A DNA stretch of 7,949 nucleotides from Nitrospinae bacterium RIFCSPLOWO2_12_FULL_45_22 (GTDB lineage: Bacteria > 2-12-FULL-45-22), in assembly GCA_001803565.1 (NCBI GenBank), contig MHDQ01000060.1, positions 1 through 7,949 on the forward strand, given 5' to 3'. The notes beneath the pieces are model-generated. The model saw only the letters and a program-made list of their open reading frames with translations. It searched no databases and was not told the origin of the DNA. Below, piece by piece: positions 1 through 7,248 of the stretch. Position 1 is the stretch's first letter; every line of letters begins with the position of its first letter. Both the position numbers and the translations under genes were made by a program.

Positions 1-1277
1 TCACAACCTTTATGACCATGGCCTATATAATTATCGTAAACCCGGCTATCCTTTCGGTGCCCAGGCCTCATGGTGCCGGGATGGATTTTAACAGCGTTAT
101 GGTAGCAACTTGTATTGCCTCGGCCTTTGCTACCTTCTTTATGGGACTCTATGCCAACTACCCCTTTGCCCTGGCCCCGGGTATGGGAATGAATGCCCTC
201 TTTAGCTTCGGTATATGTGGGACTATGGGTGTTCCCTGGGAGGTAGCCCTGGGCATAGTATTCCTCTCCGGTCTCTTCTTTGTGCTTCTTACCTTCTTAC
301 GCATCAGAGAGATGGTGGTAGATGCGATACCAGAGTGCATAAAATATGGTACCGCTGCTGGGATAGGGGTCTTTATTGCCTTTATAGGGCTAAAAGATGC
401 CGGGATAGTTGTTTCCCACCCCACCACCTTTGTTACCCTGGGAAACCTTTCCTCTCCGCCTACCTTGCTGGCCCTGGGTGGCTTGCTGGTAACTGCGGTG
501 CTGATAGCCAGGCGGGTCAGGGGGGCTATTTTTTGGGGCTTATTAATTACGGGCTCAACTGGCATACCTCTTAAAATAGTTGAATTTACTGGCGTATTCA
601 GCCCCATTCCCTCTATTGCCTCTACCTTTGCCCGGATAGATATCTTAGCGGCCTTGAAGATTGCATACTTACCGTCGGTCTTTATCTTCCTCTTTTTTAT
701 TATGTTTGACACTATTGGCACTCTGATAGGTGTAGGAGAACAGGCTGGCTTTATGGTAGAAGGGAAGCTCCCGCGGGTGAATCGGGCCTTACTATCCGAT
801 GCTACTGGTGCGGTAGTAAGCTCTGTCTTTGGCACCTCACCCGTGACCTGCTATATCGAGAGTGCGGCTGGAGTAGCCGAGGGTGGCCGTACTGGGTTAG
901 CCAATATGGTTACTGGCACCTTATTTATCATTGCCCTGTTCTTTTCTCCCATTACCAGGATGTTTGGCGCTGGGTGGCACATTCCCGGTACTGAATCGTC
1001 GTACCTCTATCCGGTTACAGCACCAGCCCTTATAATCGTAGGCAGCTTAATGGCCCAGAATATCGTCAAGATAAAATGGCAGGACTTCTCTGAGGCCCTA
1101 CCCGCCTTTCTTACCATCATTATGATGCCGCTGAGTTTCAGTATCTCTGACGGTTTAGCTATGGGCTTTATCAGTTACCCCATGATAAAGTTATTGGGGG
1201 GACGTGGCCGGGAGGTGCATTGGTTGGTCTATTGCCTGGCGGTATTGTTTATTGGCCGGTATGTGTTTTTGCAGTGA
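1..1277 (+). CDS. NCS2-family purine permease, AzgA-like (5' end cut by window edge)
   Basis: This is an integral membrane transporter of the nucleobase:cation symporter-2 family. It most resembles the AzgA/GhxP branch, which imports hypoxanthine, guanine or adenine with protons. The reading frame is already open at base 3 (codons for T-F before the first visible ATG at 12), and 'TFMTMAYIIIVNP' is the conserved first-helix region of AzgA proteins. The ATG at 12 is therefore internal, and about 25-35 N-terminal residues lie outside the window. Counting from that ATG, visible motifs are ANYPFALAPGMGMNA (48-62), FDTIGTLIGV (232-241), and GTSPVTCYIESAAGVAEGGR (274-293). The last contains the substrate-site glutamate region of TM10. 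About a dozen hydrophobic helices are visible, and the protein ends in a short hydrophobic helix. No hairpin terminator is evident in the 140 bp before the convergent regulator. Family assignment is firm; the exact purine is not determined. Confidence 0.93.
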   Translation, partial: TTFMTMAYIIIVNPAILSVPRPHGAGMDFNSVMVATCIASAFATFFMGLYANYPFALAPGMGMNALFSFGICGTMGVPWEVALGIVFLSGLFFVLLTFLRIREMVVDAIPECIKYGTAAGIGVFIAFIGLKDAGIVVSHPTTFVTLGNLSSPPTLLALGGLLVTAVLIARRVRGAIFWGLLITGSTGIPLKIVEFTGVFSPIPSIASTFARIDILAALKIAYLPSVFIFLFFIMFDTIGTLIGVGEQAGFMVEGKLPRVNRALLSDATGAVVSSVFGTSPVTCYIESAAGVAEGGRTGLANMVTGTLFIIALFFSPITRMFGAGWHIPGTESSYLYPVTAPALIIVGSLMAQNIVKIKWQDFSEALPAFLTIIMMPLSFSISDGLAMGFISYPMIKLLGGRGREVHWLVYCLAVLFIGRYVFLQ

Positions 1278-1417
1278 CTTATTAACGAAACAGTATAGCA
1301 CTTAACTTCGCCCGCTTAGACCTAGCCTTGTTACCCCCGACACAAAGAATTTAATTGGCAATCCTTTAGATATATCCTTTACGCTTTAAGCTGAGCGGAT
1401 ACTGCTACGGACATCTT

Positions 1418-1963
1418 TTAAAAATTTGGTGGAGAAATTACCGTGATGGCAATTGCCCGGGTCTTACCCGGATTCCTCCAACCATGGGGAAGCGAGGTAT
1501 CGAAGTAGATAGCATCGCCTGGCCCCAGTAGATAAACCTCATCCCCTGCTTTAACCTCGATCTTCCCTTGCAACACTATACCCCACCGCTCTCCTTTATG
1601 GGAGATAGGTTCTTTACCTGAGCCAGCCCCGGACTCCAGAACCACCCAGAAAGGCTCCATACTTTTACCACTTATATCGCTAGCCAATAGTTCGTATGAG
1701 GAGTGGCCATCCCTGGTCACAAACTTGTGCCGCTCACCGGCCCGGACCACTTTAGTGACCTTTTCTTCCATACGATCAAAGAAGCTGTGGAGGGTGAGGC
1801 CCAGGGCCTGGATAATCTTTACTAGCATAGCTAAAGAAGGAGAGGCAGAGTCATTCTCTACCCGGGATAGGAAGCTCTTGGAGCACCCTGCCCGGCCTGC
1901 CAGTTGACTTAAAGTAAGTCCTTTTTGCTTACGTAATTCTTTAAATCTCCTACCTATTTCCAT
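1418..1963 (-). CDS. XRE-family transcriptional regulator with C-terminal cupin domain
   Basis: A 181-residue DNA-binding regulator of the common HTH_XRE plus cupin_2 type. Residues 5-60 form the Cro/CI-like five-helix domain (RRFKELRKQKGLTLSQLAGR, then GCSKSFLSRVEND). Residues about 105-178 form a small cupin beta-barrel, with H122 and E125 in the first cupin motif and H160 in 'PGDAIYFDTSLPHGW' in the second. Relatives sense small molecules such as polyamines, amino acids or sugars through the cupin and control nearby transport or catabolic genes. The ligand here is unknown. The ATG at 1963 places the HTH at the usual distance from the N-terminus; the upstream AGAAAG is only a weak ribosome binding site. 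The gene converges on the purine permease, so a regulatory link to it is possible but not shown. A palindromic repeat begins 27 bp upstream of the start, so the promoter lies in or beyond that repeat. Confidence 0.93.
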   Translation of the reverse strand: MEIGRRFKELRKQKGLTLSQLAGRAGCSKSFLSRVENDSASPSLAMLVKIIQALGLTLHSFFDRMEEKVTKVVRAGERHKFVTRDGHSSYELLASDISGKSMEPFWVVLESGAGSGKEPISHKGERWGIVLQGKIEVKAGDEVYLLGPGDAIYFDTSLPHGWRNPGKTRAIAITVISPPNF

Positions 1964-1990
1964 ACATTTTCTTTCTAAAGAGACAAGTTA

Positions 1991-2182
1991 GGACACAGAT
2001 TTTCACAGATACACACAGATAGTAATAAAATAAATACCAATTTCGAAATCCTAAATTCTAAACAATATATAAATCCAAAGTCCAAATGCTCAAAACTATT
2101 TTGAATTTAGGTCATTTAAAATTTGAATTTGTTTTAGGATTTAGATATCAGAATTTAGTATTTTCTGTGGTCATCTGTATCC
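1991..2182. repeat. MITE-like AT-rich palindromic element with imperfect terminal inverted repeats
   Basis: The two ends match as inverted repeats. The left end 1991-2009 (GGACACAGATTTTCACAGA) and the reverse complement of 2164-2182 (GGATACAGATGACCACAGA) agree at 15 of 19 positions. A second inner pair, 2032-2065 against 2129-2163, also matches well; its shared core is AAATCCTAAA. The middle (about 2085-2115) closes the palindrome around 'CTCAAAAC' and 'TTTTGAATTT'. The left end carries CACAGAT three times at exactly 10-bp spacing (1994, 2004, 2014). The right end has two ACAG-type copies, also 10 bp apart. No transposase is encoded and I see no clear target-site duplication. From memory, similar CACAGAT / CTAAATCCTAAA palindromes are scattered through many environmental bacterial genomes; I could not check this here. 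Confidence 0.72.
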
Positions 2183-2242
2183 AAAAGGAAAATTCCTCTG
2201 CTTTACCCATGAGAGACGGGGGAGATAGAAAAATTGAGAGAA

Positions 2243-2271
2243 TGTTTAGCATACTTAATGTCTATTGTCAA
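2243..2271 (-). promoter_or_regulatory. Candidate sigma-70-type promoter for the XRE/cupin gene
   Basis: On the minus strand there is a perfect TTGACA (2271-2266), a 17-nt spacer, then TAAACA (2248-2243) preceded by TGC, which fits an extended -10 element. It points toward the XRE/cupin gene and lies downstream of the HEPN-MNT stop codon. If used, the transcript would begin near 2235 and carry the whole palindromic repeat in a leader of about 270 nt. The -10 matches the consensus at only 3 of 6 positions, so this is a candidate only. The rest of the gene-free stretch 2183-2325 shows no convincing ORF or RNA gene. Confidence 0.4.
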
Positions 2272-2325
2272 AAGTTTTTTCCCACCCCAAAACGAGTGGA
2301 GCGTTATAATGAAGATTTTGGCAAT

Positions 2326-3018
2326 TTAACGTTTCGGGAAGAGATTTCTGATACTGCCTGATGCGATCCTCATAGCCTTTAGGGCATCCTCCTTAGATGG
2401 TTCCCCGCTGGGAATGAGACCCTCTTCCGCTGGATATCTACCTCTATATATACTATCAATAAAGATGGCATCGTCCTCAGCAATGCCAGGAGAGACTTTG
2501 TATTCCTCTGCTAAAGCAATCAGCCTCTCGATACTATAGGTCTTCTCCAATTCCCACCCCTTTTGGATAAGGGAAGCCTTTAGGGCCTTTTCAATCGCCT
2601 GTTGAGCATGATAGCATGCCCCTCTATAGTAACCACCCTTAATCAAATACTCAGCCACAGATAGATCCTCTTTAGCCTGTTTTAACCACTGGTTTACAGA
2701 ATCCTTCATATAGAGACTCCTCCCTTCCCTCTGGATGAGTCGTAGAAACGGGCTCCCTTTGAGGAAATATTCCTTCACCAGGGTCAGCGGTAAAATAAAT
2801 GGATCAATAGCAAAATCTTTATAAAAGGGTCTTAAAAGCCGTCGTACCTCCGCATCCAGTTCCTTTAGGCTCTTATCCTTATCTTCGGTCACAATGAGAA
2901 GGTCCAAATCCTCTCCCTTCCCCTCTTTGGCAACCGAACCAAACATCACAATAGATACCGGATTGATAGCCCGGGCAAGGTAATTAGCCAGATCTTTTGC
3001 CTCCTTTTGGCTCACCAT
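2326..3018 (-). CDS. Fused nucleotidyltransferase (MNT)–HEPN domain protein
   Basis: A 230-residue single-chain protein joining the two halves of an MNT/HEPN (type VII-like) toxin–antitoxin pair. Residues about 8-105 are a minimal nucleotidyltransferase with FGSVAKEGKGEDLDLLIV (26-43), giving catalytic D37 and D39, and a likely third acidic residue at D72 (FAIDPF). The GS-to-DxD spacing is 8 residues, shorter than the 10 usual in MntA. Residues about 107-225 are an all-helical HEPN domain with R132-x4-H137 in 'YRGACYHAQQAIEKALKA', the RNase-type motif. Position H+2 is Gln rather than the Tyr that MntA AMPylates in HepT. A good ribosome binding site, GGGGAGG, precedes the ATG by 9 nt. The gene follows a small antitoxin-like gene after 97 nt. 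Domain identity is secure. Whether it acts as a toxin, a defence factor or a plain nucleotidyltransferase is not known. Confidence 0.9.
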   Translation of the reverse strand: MVSQKEAKDLANYLARAINPVSIVMFGSVAKEGKGEDLDLLIVTEDKDKSLKELDAEVRRLLRPFYKDFAIDPFILPLTLVKEYFLKGSPFLRLIQREGRSLYMKDSVNQWLKQAKEDLSVAEYLIKGGYYRGACYHAQQAIEKALKASLIQKGWELEKTYSIERLIALAEEYKVSPGIAEDDAIFIDSIYRGRYPAEEGLIPSGEPSKEDALKAMRIASGSIRNLFPKR

Positions 3019-3115
3019 CTATCTAAGCCTCCCCTAGCTTATCTACTGTCTCACCAATCTCCCCTTAGGAAAACTATTCTTCCAGGCTGCGGGAGAGAGT
3101 TCCAGCCAGTAGATT

Positions 3116-3337
3116 CTAGGCATATTCTTCTTGTAATTCTTCTAAAGAAGAAAAAACCTCCCCCCTCTTTTTAGCTTCTATTGCCTTCTGGGTTCTCCAG
3201 TTGACATATTCGATAAAGGACCGATCTTCCTTTATCCTCAAAAATTCTATAAAATTCAACACCTCTTGCTTTTCTCGGTCCGAGAGTTCTTTGATGTCCT
3301 TTATAATTAATTCATTAAGTTTGGCTGTCTGTCTCAT
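3116..3337 (-). CDS. Small antitoxin-like protein (DUF2281/ParD-like appearance)
   Basis: A 73-residue, highly charged, mostly helical protein. The N-terminal part (about 7-36) has the look of small antitoxin-type proteins, with 'KELSDREKQEVLNFIEFL', a pattern seen in DUF2281-like antitoxins. The C-terminal part ends in 'SSLEELQEEYA', a tail like those of small proteins paired with RelE/ParE or PIN toxins. The ATG at 3337 has only a weak purine-rich ribosome binding site (AGAGAAAAG). It is the first gene of a two-gene unit with the MNT–HEPN gene downstream on the same strand. No intact RelE, ParE or PIN partner follows. The 97-nt gap has in-frame stops soon after TAG in all frames read. Being a real gene is likely from composition and context; the antitoxin role is an inference. 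Confidence 0.6.
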   Translation of the reverse strand: MRQTAKLNELIIKDIKELSDREKQEVLNFIEFLRIKEDRSFIEYVNWRTQKAIEAKKRGEVFSSLEELQEEYA

Positions 3338-3352
3338 CTGTTCTTTTCTCTA

Positions 3353-3383
3353 ATTCTACTTTTTGGTTAAGCATAAGTGTGAA
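3353..3383 (-). promoter_or_regulatory. Weak candidate promoter ahead of the small antitoxin-like gene
   Basis: On the minus strand TTCACA (3383-3378) and TAGAAT (3358-3353) each match the sigma-70 boxes at 5 of 6 positions, but the spacer is 19 nt. The -10 box lies only 15 nt from the ATG, so the leader would be very short. The alternative is read-through from the nuo operon, whose last gene ends 80 nt upstream. Confidence 0.22.
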
Positions 3384-3417
3384 GATGTGGTAATGACTCA
3401 TTTACCCAACATTTCCG

Positions 3418-3621
3418 TTAAGATTTAGCTTTTGGGCGGTATATCTTGTTTAAAAGCAACCCTGTCAGGAGCCCTAAGATAAAAACCACAAAATATAATA
3501 TCGCCAATGGTATAGGGAAATGCCAGAAAAAGAAATTTAGTTCAATGGTCTGAGAATTCTGGATAGTAAAGATCATTAATAATACCAGGAAGGTCAAAAT
3601 AGCGATCAGTCTTGGCGACAT
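3418..3621 (-). CDS. LapA-domain (DUF1049) small inner-membrane protein
   Basis: A 67-residue membrane protein with two hydrophobic segments (about residues 4-20 and 36-57). They are separated by 'IQNSQTIELNFFFWHFPIPL', which carries the N-x(4-6)-aromatic pattern of the LapA/DUF1049 family. The second helix contains GLLTGLLL, and a basic tail (KIYRPKAKS) follows, consistent with a cytoplasmic C-terminus. Enterobacterial LapA works with LapB in controlling LPS synthesis, but lone DUF1049 proteins are widespread and mostly uncharacterised. I chose the ATG at 3621 over an upstream in-frame ATG at 3654. It has AAAGGA in front at good spacing and leaves only 2 nt after the nuoM stop (TAA-AC-ATG), which suggests translational coupling. 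The longer form would add 11 polar residues and overlap nuoM. It closes the nuo transcript in this window. Confidence 0.85.
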   Translation of the reverse strand: MSPRLIAILTFLVLLMIFTIQNSQTIELNFFFWHFPIPLAILYFVVFILGLLTGLLLNKIYRPKAKS

Positions 3622-3623
3622 GT

Positions 3624-5216
3624 TTATTCCTTTATCCTTGGGACATTTGTCCAATAGACCATTTTATTGGGCCCTGACACCAAGAAAACCTCTCTCTCTA
3701 CCTTAATTATCCTGGGCCTGTTTACCTGGCTGATCAGATGCTGCACCGAGCGCTCCATCTTCTGAAAAAGCGGTTTAGGGTAAACACCGATCCAGATAAT
3801 AAAGAGGGTTATAGGGACCAGGATAATAACTTCTCTCAGGTTTAAATCTACCAATCTCTGGTTTTCTGGCTTGGTGATCTGGCCGAACATTACCCGCTGA
3901 TACATCCAGAGCATATATACCGCGGCGAGGATTATCCCTGTGGCAGCAAAAGTAGCATAGAGTTTATTAGCCTGAAAAGTACCTACCAGGACTAAGAATT
4001 CACCGACAAATCCGTTAAGGCCCGGTAAGCCAATGGAAGACAGGGTTACCAGCATAAAGAAAGTAGCAAAGATAGGCATCTGCCTGGATAGACCACCAAA
4101 ATCGTCAATCATACGGGTATGACGTCTTTCATAGAGCATCCCTACAATAAGGAATAAAGCGCCAGTACTGAGGCCATGGTTGATCATCTGCAAGATACCA
4201 CCTTCTAACCCTTGTGTATTCAAGGCAAAGATACCTAACATGACAAACCCTAAATGGCTCACGCTAGAATAGGCCACCAGACTCTTCACATCTTGCTGGA
4301 CCATAGATACTAAGGCCCCATAAATAATGCCAACAATAGCCAGGATAGATATTAGCGGGATGAATTCTATAGTGGCATCAGGAAATAGCGGGAGGCAGAA
4401 GCGTAAGAAGCCGTAAGTACCCATCTTCAGCAGGATACCTGCCAGGATAACGCTCCCTGCAGTCGGGGCTTCGACATGGGCATCGGGCAGCCAGGTATGG
4501 AAGGGGAACATAGGCACTTTGATGGCAAAGCTTATGGCAAAGGCCAAGAAGAGCCAGGTTTGGATCGCCGGTGGTGGGATAGTCTTCATTAGCTCCAGGA
4601 GATCAAAGGTATATTCCCCGGTGGTCTGGTAGTTCAGGTAATACAGGACCAGGATACCTACTAACATCAACAGGCTACCCGCCATAGTATAAACAAAGAA
4701 TTTTATGGCAGCATATATACGCCGGGCCCCACCCCAAATACCTATTAAGAAATACATCGGTATAAGCATAGCCTCCCAGAATACATAGAATAGGAAGAGG
4801 TCCAGGGCAATAAAGACCCCTAGCATACCGGTCTCTAATAGTAGCATAAAGACCATATATTCCTTGATCTTTTTGGTAATAGCCGTCCAGGAAGAGAGGA
4901 TAGCTAAAGGGGTCAAGAAAGTAGTTAAGAGGACCAGAAAGAGGCTGATACCATCTATTCCTACCTGGTAACTAATTCCCCAATCTGGTATCCAGGGTAT
5001 CTTTTCCAGGAATTGCATCTCATAGGTATCAGATTGGAAATAAAAATATAGATGAAGGGAGAGGAAAAAATCTATCAGAGAGACAATAAAGGCTAACGAT
5101 TTAATTAAGGATACATCTCGCTTATTAAGAAATAAGAGTATTAAAGCCCCTAGCAGCGGGGAAAAGGTTATAACAGTTAATGGATGTTCCCAGAAAAAGG
5201 TTGTAATAGCTTGCAT
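3624..5216 (-). CDS. nuoM: NADH-quinone oxidoreductase subunit M (complex I antiporter-like subunit)
   Basis: A polytopic membrane subunit of respiratory complex I that forms one of the proton channels (proton_antipo_M / ND4 family). It is 530 residues from the ATG at 5216, against about 510 in E. coli. Key residues in this numbering are E148 in '[20 protein letters not shown]', K233 in '[20 protein letters not shown]', K264 in '[15 protein letters not shown]', H322 in '[14 protein letters not shown]', and E406 in '[12 protein letters not shown]'. These are the charged residues of the central hydrophilic axis, so the pump looks intact. The frame stays open upstream to a TTG at 5294, but those 26 residues are polar, lie in a hairpin repeat and are not family-like. 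The start at '[20 protein letters not shown]' fits the family, although its ribosome binding site is weak. The last 30 or so residues (ending [11 protein letters not shown]) form a hydrophilic tail beyond the usual end. Confidence 0.95.
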   Translation of the reverse strand: MQAITTFFWEHPLTVITFSPLLGALILLFLNKRDVSLIKSLAFIVSLIDFFLSLHLYFYFQSDTYEMQFLEKIPWIPDWGISYQVGIDGISLFLVLLTTFLTPLAILSSWTAITKKIKEYMVFMLLLETGMLGVFIALDLFLFYVFWEAMLIPMYFLIGIWGGARRIYAAIKFFVYTMAGSLLMLVGILVLYYLNYQTTGEYTFDLLELMKTIPPPAIQTWLFLAFAISFAIKVPMFPFHTWLPDAHVEAPTAGSVILAGILLKMGTYGFLRFCLPLFPDATIEFIPLISILAIVGIIYGALVSMVQQDVKSLVAYSSVSHLGFVMLGIFALNTQGLEGGILQMINHGLSTGALFLIVGMLYERRHTRMIDDFGGLSRQMPIFATFFMLVTLSSIGLPGLNGFVGEFLVLVGTFQANKLYATFAATGIILAAVYMLWMYQRVMFGQITKPENQRLVDLNLREVIILVPITLFIIWIGVYPKPLFQKMERSVQHLISQVNRPRIIKVEREVFLVSGPNKMVYWTNVPRIKE

Positions 5217-5261
5217 ATAATCGCTCTTTTCCCCGTCCGTATTAGGGGTACAGAAATTATT

Positions 5262-5306
5262 TAGTGGTCGAGCTTGCTCAACATGGCAAAGCAAGCTTTG
5301 TCACTA
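5262..5306. repeat. REP-like nested palindrome between nuoL and nuoM
   Basis: The outer arms TAGTGGTCGAGCTTGCT (5262-5278) and AGCAAGCTTTGTCACTA (5290-5306) pair at 13 of 17 positions, with 8 uninterrupted pairs next to an 11-nt loop. Each arm is also a small palindrome of its own: GAGC-TT-GCTC (5270-5279) and CAAAGC-AA-GCTTTG (5287-5300). The structure could therefore form one long hairpin or two short ones. It sits in the only loose junction of the nuo genes (95 nt) and has no following U-run, so it is not a standard terminator. It could stabilise or attenuate the mRNA, or be a mobile REP-type repeat. Confidence 0.7.
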
Positions 5307-5311
5307 CATGC

Positions 5312-7234
5312 CTACCTTAGGACATAATAACCGATAATAAGGGCTGCACCTATCAGGATAGAGGCGGCATAACTCTTTACATAGCCAGATTGGAGCTGAC
5401 TCAATAGACTACTACCCTGTCCTGCCAGGTTTGCTATTCCATTGACGCTACCATCTACTACCCTAACATCGAATAATTGCCACAAGCGATTAGCCCCATT
5501 CTTTATGGAATTAACAAATAAAAAGTCGTAGATCTCATCTACATAATACTTGTTAAAAATGAGTTGATACAACCAGCGGGCCTTATCCGCTAAAATTGCT
5601 GGTACCTCGGGCCTCTTGATATACATGCGGTGAGCAAGCAAAAATCCACCAACGGCTACCAGTACCGACATGGTCATTATCACAATTTCAGTAGAAGCTG
5701 AAGGGTCTACTACATCGCCTCCGCCGTGGTGCCCGCTGAATACCGGGGACAGGAATGAATGGAAACGGTTAGCCCCACCCAGGACATGAGGAACCCCTGC
5801 ATAACCGCCTATAATGGAGAGCAGGGCCAGGATTATTAAAGGCATAGTCATAGATGGCGGGGATTCATGGATATGGTGGGTTCTATCGGTTTCTATCCGC
5901 GAAGAGCCAAAAAAAGCCAGAAAAACCAGACGGAACATATAAAACGAAGTCATCCCCGCAGTCACTATGCCTATCAGCCAGTATATAAAATGGCCGTGGG
6001 GGCTGCTGAAGGCCTCCCAGAGGATTTCGTCTTTACTAAAGAAACCGGAAAACCCCGGCAGGCCCGCAATAGCCAGGGTAGCTACCAGGAAAGTAGGGAA
6101 AGTGATAGGCAGATTCCTCCTGAGTCCACCCATCTTCCGTAAGTCCTGCTCCCCGGCCAGGGCATGGATAACACTGCCAGCCCCCAAGAATAGTAGGGCT
6201 TTAAAAAAGGCATGGGTCATCAGGTGAAAAATACCCGCAGAAAAGGCACCTACACCACAGCCCAAGAACATATAGCCCAACTGGCTGATTGTGGAATAGG
6301 CCAGAATACGTTTAATATCATTCTGGGCTAAGCCAATAGAGGCCGAAAAGATAGCCGTTAATGCCCCTACTGTTGCTACTACCGTTAGAGATATGGGCGC
6401 TAAGAGATATAAGACATGACACCGGGCGACCATATATACTCCGGCGGTAACCATAGTAGCGGCATGAATAAGGGCACTGACTGGGGTAGGACCCTCCATA
6501 GCATCCGGTAACCAGGTATATAGAGGTAGCTGGGCCGATTTTCCCGTGGCACCTACAAAGAGCAAAAGAGTAATAGCGGTTATGATGAGAGCCCCAGGAG
6601 AAAATTTCTCTGGCGCCGCCTGGAAGACTTCAGAGTAATCTATGGTACCGAAGGTAGAGAATATTAGCATGATACCAAGGGCAAAGCCAAAGTCTCCTAT
6701 CCGATTCACTACAAAGGCCTTCTTGCCAGCATCAGCTGCTGATTTACGTTCATACCAGAACCCGATCAGCAGGTAAGAACAGAGACCTACCCCTTCCCAG
6801 CCCACGAACAGGAACAAAAAATTGTTGGCCAACACCAAAAGAAGCATAAAAAAGGCAAAGAGGTTAAGATAGGCAAAATAACGGGCATATCCCTTGTCTC
6901 CATGCATATAGCCTATCGAGTAGATATGAATAAAAAAGCCTACGCCAGAGACTACCAGGATCATTACAGCCGATAAAGGGTCTAACTGAAACCCTGCCTC
7001 AGCCCTAAAAGCTCCGGAGGATATCCAGGTATAAAGGACTTTTTCCAGGTAACGTTGCTCTGGTGGAAGATGCAGGAGGGTAAAAAAGATTATTACTGAA
7101 ACCAAAAAAGACAGCCCTAAAGCCCCACAAGCTACCAGGCCTACCAGTTTTTTGGGTAGCCTCTTTCCCAGGAGGCCATTGATAGTTACACCAATCAGCG
7201 GGAACGTTGGCACCAACCAGATATAATCAAGCAT
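5312..7234 (-). CDS. nuoL: NADH-quinone oxidoreductase subunit L (complex I antiporter-like subunit)
   Basis: The distal proton-pumping membrane subunit of complex I (ND5 family), 640 residues from the ATG at 7234 against about 613 in E. coli. It starts with 'MLDYIWLVPTFPLIG'. In this numbering E147 lies in 'LFVGWEGVGLCSYLLIGFW', K232 in 'ATGKSAQLPLYTWLPDAMEG', H257 in 'SALIHAATMVTAGVY', K345 in 'THAFFKALLFLGAG' and K402 in 'FFSKDEILWEAF', so the pumping residues are all present. The C-terminal part has 'NKYYVDEIYDFLFVNSI', a long amphipathic stretch and a final hydrophobic helix, matching the lateral helix and last TM of true NuoL rather than shorter Mrp or hydrogenase homologues. The ATG is preceded by AGGA at 6 nt. 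A TTG six codons upstream overlaps the nuoE stop (TTGA) and is a less likely alternative. The nuoE gap is 14 nt. Confidence 0.96.
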   Translation of the reverse strand: MLDYIWLVPTFPLIGVTINGLLGKRLPKKLVGLVACGALGLSFLVSVIIFFTLLHLPPEQRYLEKVLYTWISSGAFRAEAGFQLDPLSAVMILVVSGVGFFIHIYSIGYMHGDKGYARYFAYLNLFAFFMLLLVLANNFLFLFVGWEGVGLCSYLLIGFWYERKSAADAGKKAFVVNRIGDFGFALGIMLIFSTFGTIDYSEVFQAAPEKFSPGALIITAITLLLFVGATGKSAQLPLYTWLPDAMEGPTPVSALIHAATMVTAGVYMVARCHVLYLLAPISLTVVATVGALTAIFSASIGLAQNDIKRILAYSTISQLGYMFLGCGVGAFSAGIFHLMTHAFFKALLFLGAGSVIHALAGEQDLRKMGGLRRNLPITFPTFLVATLAIAGLPGFSGFFSKDEILWEAFSSPHGHFIYWLIGIVTAGMTSFYMFRLVFLAFFGSSRIETDRTHHIHESPPSMTMPLIILALLSIIGGYAGVPHVLGGANRFHSFLSPVFSGHHGGGDVVDPSASTEIVIMTMSVLVAVGGFLLAHRMYIKRPEVPAILADKARWLYQLIFNKYYVDEIYDFLFVNSIKNGANRLWQLFDVRVVDGSVNGIANLAGQGSSLLSQLQSGYVKSYAASILIGAALIIGYYVLR

Positions 7235-7248
7235 GATTTGTCCTATCC

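Noticed and set aside
158-835. 225-residue open frame on the minus strand inside the permease gene
   Set aside because: It is antisense to a clearly conserved NCS2 permease and has a low-complexity, basic, proline-rich translation; it is a shadow frame.
1278-1417. Possible bidirectional terminator between the convergent permease and regulator genes
   Set aside because: No GC-rich hairpin with a T-run was found on either strand; only scattered 4-bp pairings.
1994-2020. Three evenly spaced CACAGAT copies as a CRISPR-like or iteron array
   Set aside because: The units are 7 bp with 3-bp gaps, far too short for CRISPR. They form the end of a larger palindrome, and no replication gene is nearby to support an origin.
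2086-2361. 91-residue open frame on the plus strand
   Set aside because: It begins inside the palindromic repeat and runs into the end of the MNT–HEPN gene; its composition follows the repeat and nothing in it looks like a protein family.
3389-3406. Small inverted repeat GGTAA...TTACC after the LapA-domain gene as an operon terminator
   Set aside because: The stem is only 5 bp and AT-rich, and no U-run follows on the minus strand, so a rho-independent terminator is not supported.
5217-5294. N-terminal extension of NuoM from a TTG at 5294
   Set aside because: The 26 extra residues are polar, come from the hairpin repeat, and are absent from the family. The ATG at 5216 matches the normal NuoM start.
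5867-6227. Two overlapping plus-strand frames inside nuoL
   Set aside because: Both are antisense to conserved NuoL sequence with strongly basic, non-family-like translations.
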